From Planctomycetota bacterium (GTDB lineage: Bacteria; Planctomycetota; UBA8742; UBA2392), in assembly GCA_022071975.1 (NCBI GenBank), contig JAJVIO010000027.1:1-64000 (forward strand): a stretch of 64,000 nucleotides of DNA, written 5' to 3'. Under the pieces are notes generated by a model that saw only the letters and a list, made by a program, of their open reading frames with translations, did not search any database and was not told the origin of the DNA. The position numbers were made by a program, and so were the translations under genes. Of the stretch, positions 43,673 through 51,507 are shown one piece after another (position 1 is the stretch's first letter; each line of letters begins with the position of its first letter).

Positions 43673-44347
43673 ATGAACGACGAGCTTGACCTGCGCATCT
43701 TTGAACGCAACCACGCCGGCGTGCCCTACGGCTACGGCCGCGTGCCCAGACCAGTCCGGCCTCCCGGGGAATCGCTGAACGCTGTTTCCCGTCCGCAGCC
43801 GATCCGCACCCAGGATCGCGACCCCGGGGGGCACGGTTTACGCAAGCAGCGGCGCAAGTTGTGGTGGCGGTTGCTGGAGTGGTTTGACGAGCTGCCCAGC
43901 CTTGGCCGTTCGCTGCTGGGCATCCTGGCAACGCCCCTGCGCGTACTGCGCTGGTTCGGCCGCAACCCGGGCGGGATTCTGGCTGTGGTCGTGGTGGGCA
44001 TGTTGCTGTTGCTGCTGGTGCCCATCTACGGCAACGGCGGAACCCGCGACTCCCGACGAGCGGAAGCCCAGCAGTTGATGGGCAGCGCACGGGACTTCTG
44101 CCGCGTGCAGCAAAGCAAAGACAAGAGTTTCGAAGAGGTCTACGCCGCGCTGGAGCAGGAAGTCGCCATCGGCAGCTTCGCGGGAAAGTACTACGGCGTC
44201 GAAGCACGCATCGTGCGCCTGGATGCCGCGACCGCCCGCATCTACGTCTACCCGACCAGCCGCGCCGACGGCTTCGGCCACATGGACTTCAAGTGGGCCA
44301 CGGGTGAGTCAATCATCCATTGGGAAAGCCCAGAGGAGCGCCGATGA
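43673..44347 (+). CDS. Array member 2, membrane protein
   Basis: 224 aa. A long basic N-terminus (1-100) precedes a membrane segment (GGILAVVVVGMLLLLLVP) and a soluble part with RRAEAQQLMGSARDFCRV and FAGKYYGVEARIVRLD. The later pattern (VYPTSRADGFGHMDFKW) is shared with neighbours. It starts 3 nt after member 1. Function unknown. Confidence 0.75.
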   Translation: MNDELDLRIFERNHAGVPYGYGRVPRPVRPPGESLNAVSRPQPIRTQDRDPGGHGLRKQRRKLWWRLLEWFDELPSLGRSLLGILATPLRVLRWFGRNPGGILAVVVVGMLLLLLVPIYGNGGTRDSRRAEAQQLMGSARDFCRVQQSKDKSFEEVYAALEQEVAIGSFAGKYYGVEARIVRLDAATARIYVYPTSRADGFGHMDFKWATGESIIHWESPEERR

Positions 44348-44511
44348 AGACCCGCGTGCGTTCCCTGACCAACCGGCCGCAGTCCGCCCAACAGCAGTGG
44401 GACCGGCTGGTGACGCGGCGCAAGACCTGGCCCGTGTTGCGGGACTGCCTGGTTGTGGTCGTGATGCTTGCGCTCCTGGCGAGCATCGTGATACCTCGCA
44501 TCATTGCATAG
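44344..44511 (+). CDS. Array member 3, 55-aa membrane peptide
   Basis: 55 aa whose ATG overlaps the stop of member 2 (ATGA). A basic N-terminus, then LVVVVMLALLASIVIPRI, which resembles a pilin N-terminal helix but lacks the GFTLIE cleavage site. It looks truncated: the array's soluble domain is missing. Confidence 0.6.
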   Translation: MKTRVRSLTNRPQSAQQQWDRLVTRRKTWPVLRDCLVVVVMLALLASIVIPRIIA

Positions 44512-44530
44512 GCTGACAAGGACGGCCGCC

Positions 44531-44926
44531 GTGCTGAAGCTGCCGACGAACGCGGGTGAGTGGGGGTTCGTGATTGTGCTGGGCCTGTGCTTCAGCGGGC
44601 TGGCCTTCGCGGTGATCTACTCGCAGGTGCACCTGCGCAACATGAACCGAGAGCAGGCCGTGCGCGACACCGAATCGAACCTGTACGTGATCGCCGAGCA
44701 CGTGCGCCGCTACCAGCAGCGTCACGGCCGTATCGAGCCCACGCTGATGGGCATGGAAGTGCCGCCGGGAGCGCTGCGCACCCGCAACGCGGACATCAGC
44801 AACCAGGTGGAAAGCGATGGCGATGGGTTCAGGCTGAGCGCTACACTGATCAAGTACAGCCAGCCAACCTGCCAGTGCAAAGCCAGTTTCAACGAAGCCA
44901 ACCCAGAGTTCGAGTGGACACCCTAG
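44531..44926 (+). CDS. Array member 4, membrane protein
   Basis: 131 aa from GTG 44531, with AAGGA 8-9 nt upstream; TTG 44504 is the alternative. One membrane segment (WGFVIVLGLCFSGLAFAVIY), an amphipathic helix (REQAVRDTESNLYVIAEHV) and a C-terminal SQPTCQCKASFNEANPEFEW. That tail recurs in the remnant near 46.0 kb. Confidence 0.7.
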   Translation: MLKLPTNAGEWGFVIVLGLCFSGLAFAVIYSQVHLRNMNREQAVRDTESNLYVIAEHVRRYQQRHGRIEPTLMGMEVPPGALRTRNADISNQVESDGDGFRLSATLIKYSQPTCQCKASFNEANPEFEWTP

Positions 44927-45363
44927 AGACCGAGTTGAACGACGCAGCCACATCGTCCAGCACCAGCCGGTGGAAAGTTTTCATCTGGGGGTTCGTGGTT
45001 GGCAGTGTCGTAACGATCCTGATTGGTGGAGCTATGCCTCTGATCAAATCCGGTCAGCACGATGCGCCTCTGGGCGAAGCCCTGGTGCTTGGTGGGGTCG
45101 CTAGGGATCGGTTACGGGTGCGCTATTCAAAGGATAGAAGGATTCCCTGGTTGCTGGACTCCACGAGTAACCACACCTGCGAAGAGTTTACCGGCCGATA
45201 CTACGCGACGCTCAACCTGGTGAGTTACGAGGGTCCTGGCCAAGCGGCGGTGTACGTCGTTACGGACACGGACGACTACCAGACGTTGCGGATTCGCTTC
45301 AGGTACGAGGACGGCGATTCACACTGGGAGCATATGGGACCATTCGGAGGCGTTCGCCGATGA
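44914..45363 (+). CDS. Array member 5, membrane protein
   Basis: 149 aa. GTG 44914 lies inside the end of member 4 (13-nt overlap), as the equivalent GTG 46011 does for member 7. Membrane segment VFIWGFVVGSVVTILIGGA; then GRYYATLNLVSYEGPG and VYVVTDTDDYQTLRIRFRY, a clear version of the shared beta region. Confidence 0.7.
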   Translation: MDTLETELNDAATSSSTSRWKVFIWGFVVGSVVTILIGGAMPLIKSGQHDAPLGEALVLGGVARDRLRVRYSKDRRIPWLLDSTSNHTCEEFTGRYYATLNLVSYEGPGQAAVYVVTDTDDYQTLRIRFRYEDGDSHWEHMGPFGGVRR

Positions 45364-45851
45364 GTCGCCCCGCGACTGGCATCAGTCTGGCGGCCACGTT
45401 CTTCGGAGGCGTAGCCATTGCCTGCGTGCTGTGGGTGTCCGTTGCGTGGCTGCTCATTTCCGATGCACCGCGCGTCTGGTCCGCGCGTGGACAGATTGAC
45501 ACCACGGCCGCAGATCGAGAAGGTCACGAACTGCTGAAACGTGCCAGTGAAAGGGTGCAGGAGTACTCGCTGCAGCACGGATCGCTACCGCAGGTTCTGG
45601 CCGGCGATGAGAGTGTGCCTGGTTGCGGCTTCACACTCGATGAACTCGAGGGCAGCTATTACGTTCTCGCCAACGTAGTTATCCGTCGCGAGGAAGACAG
45701 CTGGGTGGAAATCGTTGCCGTGCCAGTCACAAGCGCCTATCCGGTGCTTTGGATGAGCTTCGGCGCGACGGGTTACACTGATGCAGGCATCACTGATGTA
45801 GAGTTCTTTCCGCTCCGTGCTGAACAAAGTCAAAGCCACAATGGCCAGTGA
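45360..45851 (+). CDS. Array member 6, membrane protein
   Basis: 163 aa; ATG overlaps the previous stop (ATGA). Membrane segment FFGGVAIACVLWVSVAWLLI, helix EGHELLKRASERVQEYSL, then LEGSYYVLANVVIRREED and VPVTSAYPVLWMSFGA. Most similar to member 8 in its second half. Confidence 0.72.
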   Translation: MSRPATGISLAATFFGGVAIACVLWVSVAWLLISDAPRVWSARGQIDTTAADREGHELLKRASERVQEYSLQHGSLPQVLAGDESVPGCGFTLDELEGSYYVLANVVIRREEDSWVEIVAVPVTSAYPVLWMSFGATGYTDAGITDVEFFPLRAEQSQSHNGQ

Positions 45852-45890
45852 GTAAGCCGCCGGCTCCCGATGCTTCCACAAACATCTTGA

Positions 45891-46022
45891 ACTAACGCGA
45901 AGAAGCGAAGGTGCGAAGTACTACGAGCTGGCCGATGTGGTTGTGAGACTGCCCGACGGGCGCTTCGCCCAATGCAAAGCCAGTTTCAAAGAATCCAATC
46001 CGGAGTTCGAGTGGACACCGTA
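45891..46022 (+). pseudogene. Truncated copy of an array member
   Basis: An open stretch with no start encodes GAKYYELADVVVRLPDG followed by QCKASFKESNPEFEWTP, closely matching the end of member 4 (QCKASFNEANPEFEWTP). The 5' part, including the membrane segment, is gone. It is a remnant of duplication and deletion. Confidence 0.7.
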
Positions 46023-46436
46023 GAGCTCAAGTTTAGCGAGCCCGAACCGAAGCCCAGAACCCGTCGCCGTGCATTCGCAACGGGGGCGCTGTTCGGATTT
46101 CTGGTACCTGTCTTCGTACTCATGTTCCTGCCGACCAGCTTCGGCAACGGAGTTGACGCTCGCCGTTCCCAAGGACAGCAGTTGGCCGGATCGTTACAGA
46201 CTTTCATACGGGTTGAGTACGCCAAGCGAGGCTACTTGCCGCGTGACTTCCCAATTCCGACCGAAACATTTTCGGCGGAGTACTACCAGCCTGCAAATGT
46301 GGTTGGCAGGCCGACACCGAGTTCAGCAGAAGTGTTCATGATTCCAAAGGACGACTACCACCCCACAATCCGCCTTACCTTCGAGTGGGCCGGACAGGGC
46401 GAGTTCGAAGATCTGGGGGCGACATGGGGACCCTGA
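46011..46436 (+). CDS. Array member 7, membrane protein
   Basis: 141 aa from GTG 46011, inside the remnant; ATG 45972 is an in-frame alternative. Membrane segment ALFGFLVPVFVLMFLP, then RRSQGQQLAGSLQTFIRVEY, FSAEYYQPANVVGRP and PKDDYHPTIRLTFEW. These map onto members 1, 2 and 5. Confidence 0.7.
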   Translation: MDTVELKFSEPEPKPRTRRRAFATGALFGFLVPVFVLMFLPTSFGNGVDARRSQGQQLAGSLQTFIRVEYAKRGYLPRDFPIPTETFSAEYYQPANVVGRPTPSSAEVFMIPKDDYHPTIRLTFEWAGQGEFEDLGATWGP

Positions 46437-46888
46437 AGAAGAACTCCTGCAGTGTGCTGTGGTATGCCTGGGGTGCATTGTTCGGCGCCGGTGTGTTGGC
46501 GTTACTGTTGGGACTACTTCTGCAGGAACCCACGTTCGCCTGGCGCTGGATTCACAAGGCTGGGGCCAGTCAGACGCTCGCCCGCTGGGACGCGGAGGAC
46601 CTGTTTGAACTTGCTCGTAACCGAGTTGCAGCTGCAACAGCCGGCGGCAGCGGCACACCGGAGCGCATTTCCGGTCCACATTCCAGCGGTGGCCTGAATG
46701 TAAAACGAGTTGACTTGGAAGGGGATGACTACGTGCTGGCGGATGTGATCATTGTTCAGTCCGATGGGCGCTTTCGGTTAGTCGCCGTTCCGCGCAATGG
46801 CCACTATCCGGTGCTGCATTGCACATTCACCAGCCCCGACGACTACGAAATCATCGAAGCCCAGCCGGCCGGGTATCAGGGCGAATGA
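46424..46888 (+). CDS. Array member 8, membrane protein
   Basis: 154 aa; ATG 46424 overlaps the end of member 7 by 13 nt. Membrane segment FGAGVLALLLGLLL, then DDYVLADVIIVQSDGRF and VAVPRNGHYPVLHCTF, matching member 6. It closes the array; a palindrome-rich region follows. Confidence 0.72.
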   Translation: MGTLKKNSCSVLWYAWGALFGAGVLALLLGLLLQEPTFAWRWIHKAGASQTLARWDAEDLFELARNRVAAATAGGSGTPERISGPHSSGGLNVKRVDLEGDDYVLADVIIVQSDGRFRLVAVPRNGHYPVLHCTFTSPDDYEIIEAQPAGYQGE

Positions 46889-46934
46889 CGCGCAGGTCTG
46901 GCATCGAACAGTTCATAAGTTGGCCACGGACAAA

Positions 46935-47126
46935 GGGCCCCGAACGGGGCCCCCTAAGGTTGCCGGGGGCGTCAGCCCCCGGAGTATGGAGGCGCTGCGT
47001 CGCGCGCCCGAAGGGCCGCCGAGAGCGCACATCGCATTCTTTAGGCGGCCCTTCGGGCGCCCAAGGCTTTGTCGCCTGGTCACCGGGGGCTCACGCCCCC
47101 GGCTATCCAAGTTGGGCCCTTCGGGC
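46935..47126. repeat. Compound palindromic element
   Basis: Symmetric set of hairpins: GGGCCCC/GGGGCCC, CCGGGGGC/GCCCCCGG, a perfect 17-bp inverted pair (47004-47020 with 47044-47060), again CCGGGGGC/GCCCCCGG, and GGGCCC/GGGCC. It lies in the 459-nt gap 46889-47347; the rest of that gap shows nothing but the next promoter. Confidence 0.75.
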
Positions 47127-47335
47127 CACAGGACCGTGCTCATTCGTGTGAGTCAGCCGTGACAGCGTTCAACGCCGGCAAAGTCTTCGTGTTGATTCGT
47201 GGCCTTCGTGGGCGATAAGCGCTTGGGTGCCCGTGAATCATGTCTGGCCATCGCGCAGATTCGCCAGTGGTGCTTCCGCGTTGCGTCCCTGCACAATGAT
47301 TGCGGCAACCCCCCAACGCTACCGCATCCATGTCG

Positions 47336-47341
47336 TATAAT
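47336..47341 (+). promoter_or_regulatory. -10 element for the leaderless SGNH gene
   Basis: Consensus TATAAT, 6 nt before ATG 47348; no ribosome-binding site. Confidence 0.6.
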
Positions 47342-47347
47342 CACATT

Positions 47348-48478
47348 ATGTACCGAAGTGGATTACTGCTGGTCGCGTTGCTTGGCTTCAGTGTGGCCGT
47401 TGCTTCCCGCCTGTGGCGCACGCCTCTTGCCTGGTGGAACTGGGTTGCGCTGCTGCTGCTGCTTACGGGTTTCGGCGCGCTGGCTGTCGCATGGCGTCGC
47501 CGCGCGCGCAACACCCCGCCCAAGTGGTACAGCCTGCGGCCGGGCATCCTGTGCGCCGGCTCGCTGTTGCTGCTGTCTTCCTGGTTCGTGGCGCGCGTGC
47601 CCGCTCCGATGGGCACTGGGCCAGCGGGGCCGGAAGTCGCTGCGGTTGCCTTCGCACGAACCTGGAGTGAACGGCCGGTGGTGTTGCTCAGTCTCGGCGA
47701 CAGTGTCAGCACCGGCTACGGCGCGCCGCGCGGCCACGGCTACTTTGAGCTGATCCGCGAAAACGCCGACGAGACTTACCCCGAAATGGCCGGCATCGAA
47801 CTGGCCCGCGTGCTGCCAAACCTGAGGCCGGTGCGCAAAGCTTCCAACAGCACCAACAGCATCGAGCACCTGCGGGAAATCACCGCGCTGCCGATCTACG
47901 GGCCCGAAACGTTCGGCATCGTCTGGCTCACGACCGGCGGCATCGACCTGATTCACTACTACGGCAAGGCCGAGCCGCAAGAAGGCGCCATGTACGGCGC
48001 AAGCTGGCAGCAGGCCGAGCCCTGGGTCGCGAACTTCCGGGCGCGGCTCGATGAAATGATGCTGGCGCTGAAAGAAAAATTCCCCGGCGGTTGCGCGGTG
48101 ATGTTAGCGACCATCTACGAGCCCACCGACGGCGTCGGCGACATCGAGAATGCCGGGCCGTTGTTCTGGCTGCCCGCGTGGCCCGACGGCAAGCGGGTTC
48201 ACGGCGCCTTCAACGACGCGCTGCGCGACTGCGCGGCCGTGCACGATCACGTTCACCTGGTGGACATGCACGGCGTGATGCTCGGCCACGGCATCCATTG
48301 CCAGGACCGCACGAACGAGCACTACAATGCGGACGATCCGACCTACTGGTTCTACGTGAACCTGGAGGACCCGAACCGCCGGGGCTATGACGCCATCCGG
48401 CGGGTGTTCCTGAACGGGATTGTTGACGCGCTGCGGGTTGAGCCGGGCTTTGACGTGCCGGCACTTCCCGGGCCATAA
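47348..48478 (+). CDS. Membrane-anchored SGNH/GDSL-like hydrolase
   Basis: 376 aa. Two or three N-terminal membrane segments (about 3-95) precede an SGNH fold. Block I is LLSLGDSVSTGYGAPR with the nucleophilic Ser. Later blocks are WLTTGGIDLI and a C-terminal DPNRRGYDAIRRVF, where a His would be expected; the catalytic His is not obvious. Probably an esterase or acyl-removing enzyme facing the periplasm. A second in-frame ATG at 47330 would lie upstream of the -10 element. Confidence 0.8.
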   Translation: MYRSGLLLVALLGFSVAVASRLWRTPLAWWNWVALLLLLTGFGALAVAWRRRARNTPPKWYSLRPGILCAGSLLLLSSWFVARVPAPMGTGPAGPEVAAVAFARTWSERPVVLLSLGDSVSTGYGAPRGHGYFELIRENADETYPEMAGIELARVLPNLRPVRKASNSTNSIEHLREITALPIYGPETFGIVWLTTGGIDLIHYYGKAEPQEGAMYGASWQQAEPWVANFRARLDEMMLALKEKFPGGCAVMLATIYEPTDGVGDIENAGPLFWLPAWPDGKRVHGAFNDALRDCAAVHDHVHLVDMHGVMLGHGIHCQDRTNEHYNADDPTYWFYVNLEDPNRRGYDAIRRVFLNGIVDALRVEPGFDVPALPGP

Positions 48479-48479
48479 T
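48474..48479 (+). promoter_or_regulatory. -10-like element before the 48486 gene
   Basis: CATAAT overlaps the stop of the SGNH gene and lies 6 nt before ATG 48486. Confidence 0.4.
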
Positions 48480-48485
48480 CGGGTG

Positions 48486-49166
48486 ATGGACGGCGACCCC
48501 AACTTCCGCCTTAAAGCCTTTGCCGTGATCGCCTGCGTGCTGGGCGTGTTCCTGGTCGCTTTCGTGGCCCAGCGCGTGTGGTACTGGCTGAAGACGCGCC
48601 GCCGCGAAGACGTCGATACCTCGCGCGTCGAGCCCATCATCGACTTCGGCCTGCTGGGTGTCGGCCTGCTGGTGATCTGGATGGCGATCGAGGCCCTGGT
48701 GCTGTCGGTGCTGACCTCCAGCCTGCAGATCCAGCCGCGCGAACTTTCGAAGATCGCCGAAATCGAGGTTGGCAAACTTGACCAAGAGACCAACCAGCTC
48801 AACCTGCTGTTCTACCCGGTGGACCGCGCGGGGCGCAGGCTTTCCGGGCAGCGTCGGCCGGTGCTGACCGCGGGGCAGGAGTTCGAGCTGATTGTCGAAG
48901 TGATTGAGTGGCGCGGCGCCTGGACATGGCTCGGCGAGGGCGGCTTCTACCAGTTTGTCAGCCTCGGCGGCTTCGGCAATGGCGCCACGCCCGAGAAAAC
49001 CACGCTTGAACCAAAAGTGCTGCCGCGCACGGCCGGCGCCACGCTGTTCCTGCGCAAGCCCAAGCAGTGGGAAGTGCGCGAGCCCTGCGAAGAGGGCGAC
49101 GTCTACGACATTTTCCTGAACCCCGGCACCGGCGCGCTGGAAGTAAAGCTGCAGCAGGGACCCTAG
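48486..49166 (+). CDS. Two-pass membrane protein of unknown function
   Basis: 226 aa. Two membrane segments (about 11-28 and 56-78) and a soluble beta-rich C-terminus of about 140 aa without known motifs. It starts 7 nt after the SGNH gene. Its TAG stop shares CTAG with the stop of the convergent acyl-CoA dehydrogenase gene. Confidence 0.65.
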   Translation: MDGDPNFRLKAFAVIACVLGVFLVAFVAQRVWYWLKTRRREDVDTSRVEPIIDFGLLGVGLLVIWMAIEALVLSVLTSSLQIQPRELSKIAEIEVGKLDQETNQLNLLFYPVDRAGRRLSGQRRPVLTAGQEFELIVEVIEWRGAWTWLGEGGFYQFVSLGGFGNGATPEKTTLEPKVLPRTAGATLFLRKPKQWEVREPCEEGDVYDIFLNPGTGALEVKLQQGP

Positions 49167-50320
49167 GCTTTCATTTCCCAGCGGCTGATCGTGAGGCGCT
49201 GGATTTCGCTGGTTCCTTCCACAATCGTCATCAGGCGCGCCGCGCGGAAGAACTCCTCCACCCGGTACTCGCGCATGTAGCCGTAGCCGCCGTGCACCTG
49301 GATTGCCGCGCTCGTCACGCGCTCGGCCATTTCGCTGGCGAACAGCTTTGCCTGCGCCGCCATGCTGATGAAACGCGGATCGCTCAGCCCGAACTGCTCC
49401 TTCAGCCACACCGCGTGCCACACCAGCCCCTTGGCGGCGTTGATCTCGGTGATCATGTCCGCCAGCTTGAAGCCGATGCCCTGGAACTCGGCGATCTTCT
49501 GGCCGAACTGTTCGCGCTCGGTGGCGAAGCGCTTGGCGCGCTCGTAGGCCGCCTGGGCCAGGCCCAGGCACTGGGTCGCGACGCTGAGGCGCCCGGTGTT
49601 CAGGGTCATCAACGCTACCTTGAAGCCGTCGCCCTCCTTGCCCAGCAGGTTTTCGGCGGGGATCTCGCAGTCCTCGAAGATCAGCTCCGTGGTGGGCGAG
49701 GCGTGCACGCCCATCTTTTCCTCGATGGTGCCGACCTTGAACGGGCTGACGTCTTTATCCACCAGAAAGGCACTGATCAGCGGCTTGCCGTCGGGCTTCT
49801 CGCCGGTTTTGGCCCACACGATCAGCGTCTTGGCCACCGCTCCATTCGTGATGTACAGCTTGGTCCCGTTCAGCACCCACTTGTCGCCCTTCCTCACGGC
49901 CGTGGTGCGCATGCCGGCGGGGTCGGAACCGGCGCCGGGCTCGGTCAATGCAAACGCGCCGAGTTTTTCGCCGCTGGCGAGCGGCGGCAGCCACTGCTGT
50001 TTCTGTTCTTCGGTGGCGAAGTTCATGATCGGCAGGCCGACCAGGCTGTTCTGGGCGCCGAGCGTCATGCTGAGCGAAATGCTGGTCTTGGCGATTTCGC
50101 CCTCAACCAGCAGGTAGGCCAGATAGTCCGCGCCGACGCCGCCGTATTGCTCCGGGATTACCAGGCCCATGAAGCCGAGCTCAGCCATCTTCTGCGTGAG
50201 TTCCATGGGGAACTCGTGGCCGGCTTCGAGCTTGATGGCGACGGGCTCGACTTCGTTTTTGCAGAATTCGGCGGCGGCCTGCTGGAACATCTGCTGTTCT
50301 TCGGTGAGCGCGAAATCCAT
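49163..50320 (-). CDS. Acyl-CoA dehydrogenase
   Basis: 385 aa, standard length. FALTEPGAGSDPAGM and YITNG are FAD/acyl-CoA binding signatures, and the C-terminal IVEGTSEIQRLTI carries the catalytic Glu. It oxidises acyl-CoA thioesters, passing electrons to ETF. The start has AGGAAA upstream. It lies alone; no other fatty-acid genes are nearby. Confidence 0.95.
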   Translation of the reverse strand: MDFALTEEQQMFQQAAAEFCKNEVEPVAIKLEAGHEFPMELTQKMAELGFMGLVIPEQYGGVGADYLAYLLVEGEIAKTSISLSMTLGAQNSLVGLPIMNFATEEQKQQWLPPLASGEKLGAFALTEPGAGSDPAGMRTTAVRKGDKWVLNGTKLYITNGAVAKTLIVWAKTGEKPDGKPLISAFLVDKDVSPFKVGTIEEKMGVHASPTTELIFEDCEIPAENLLGKEGDGFKVALMTLNTGRLSVATQCLGLAQAAYERAKRFATEREQFGQKIAEFQGIGFKLADMITEINAAKGLVWHAVWLKEQFGLSDPRFISMAAQAKLFASEMAERVTSAAIQVHGGYGYMREYRVEEFFRAARLMTIVEGTSEIQRLTISRWEMKA

Positions 50321-50441
50321 GGCGTGTTTCCTGTGAAAACGGTCTACAGGTCAGGGTTTACGGTTGTCCGCGACCACCGCAAGCGCCCAGTTGTGGGGGC
50401 TGAAGGCCGATCCGTCAACCCGTTATTTGACCACGATTGAT

Positions 50442-50469
50442 TTGACGTGACGTTGCCGTGACTTATGCT
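50442..50469 (+). promoter_or_regulatory. Promoter of the 50527 gene
   Basis: TTGACG (50442-50447), 16-nt spacer, TATGCT (50464-50469); start codon about 58 nt further. Confidence 0.55.
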
Positions 50470-50526
50470 TTGAGCCACTTGGGTCCGGTTGTCGCCGGGC
50501 CAATTTTGTCGAGATAGGGGAAGCAG

Positions 50527-51456
50527 ATGAAGCGGATTCTGTTGGCAGGCGTGGCGGCGATCGCGCTGAGCGCGATGTTCGTGTCGCCCGTGGTTGCGGA
50601 CAAGGCAGAGGGCAGCAAGGTTACCCCGGTTGCGGAAGGCGTTCCCGCTCCGGATGCACTGAAGATCAACGCCGGCGTGGCGGAAGGCCACAAGTCGCCG
50701 CTTGAGGTCTACAAGAAGGCAATCAAGGCCGCCAAGGGTGACGACATGGCGGCGCTGAAGAGCTGCTTTGACCCCAACAACCTCGACTATATCGAAGAAG
50801 AGTCCTGGGACAGCGAAGGCGAAGAGAAGCTCACCTACCTCGGCGCCATGGCCAAGATCCTCAAGGGCTACTCCGAAGAAGGCGTCGAGCGCGCCCAGGG
50901 TTCGGTCGGCGACTACGCCATCATCGCGGTCAAGAACGGTGAGGCCGTCAACCTGGTGAAGACCGCCCGCATCGCCAAGTGGACCGACGAAGGCGAATCC
51001 AAGGACAAGAACTGGTACCTGGCCAGCTACTACGGCCACGAGTACCGCATCGACTACAACGCCCCGGCGGTGAAGACCATCCGCGACGCGATCGAGAAGG
51101 GCGACGTGGAGAAGCTGAAGGAACACCTCGACCAGTACCAGACCCAGGTGCTGGACCTGATCACCGGCGTTGAGGAAGGCGTTGACGGCTACGCGCTGCT
51201 GCTGAAGCGCCTGAAGAAGATCGGCGGCGGCGAAGCCAAGCCGACCATCATCCTGGCGCGCAACGACAACGCCCTGGCCTACTGGTTCCACACCGACAAG
51301 GGCGACAGCTTCCTGGTCCTGCGCTTCATGGAGTCCTACGACTGGCAGACCGAGAAGAAGTTCACCCAGGTGCAGATCGAGATCAGCTACACCTCGCAGT
51401 TCCAGAAGGATGCCCCCGAGACCTTCAAGAACTTCGTGGCCGACTGGTCCTGGTAA
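50527..51456 (+). CDS. Secreted protein of unknown function
   Basis: 309 aa. Signal peptide (1-24, ending PVVADKA). The N-terminal part (about 55-190) looks like a DUF4878/SnoaL-type fold: SPLEVYKKAIKAAKGDDMAALKSC, a polar body and a YLASYYGHEYRI strand; this is tentative. AGGGGA precedes the ATG. It has its own promoter and a strong terminator, and codon use suggests good expression. Confidence 0.75.
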   Translation: MKRILLAGVAAIALSAMFVSPVVADKAEGSKVTPVAEGVPAPDALKINAGVAEGHKSPLEVYKKAIKAAKGDDMAALKSCFDPNNLDYIEEESWDSEGEEKLTYLGAMAKILKGYSEEGVERAQGSVGDYAIIAVKNGEAVNLVKTARIAKWTDEGESKDKNWYLASYYGHEYRIDYNAPAVKTIRDAIEKGDVEKLKEHLDQYQTQVLDLITGVEEGVDGYALLLKRLKKIGGGEAKPTIILARNDNALAYWFHTDKGDSFLVLRFMESYDWQTEKKFTQVQIEISYTSQFQKDAPETFKNFVADWSW

Positions 51457-51470
51457 GCCGCAATGATTGC

Positions 51471-51507
51471 AAGAGCCCGCCGATCGGCGGGCTCTTTGCT
51501 TTTTTCT
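51471..51507 (+). terminator. Rho-independent terminator
   Basis: AAGAGCCCGCCGAT pairs perfectly with its inverted copy (51471-51496), then TGCTTTTTTC. It lies between the 50527 gene and the convergent 51506 gene. Confidence 0.92.

Noticed and set aside
47140..47344. Small minus-strand ORFs upstream of the SGNH gene
   Set aside because: No ribosome-binding site, overlapping frames, low-complexity products and overlap with a promoter region.
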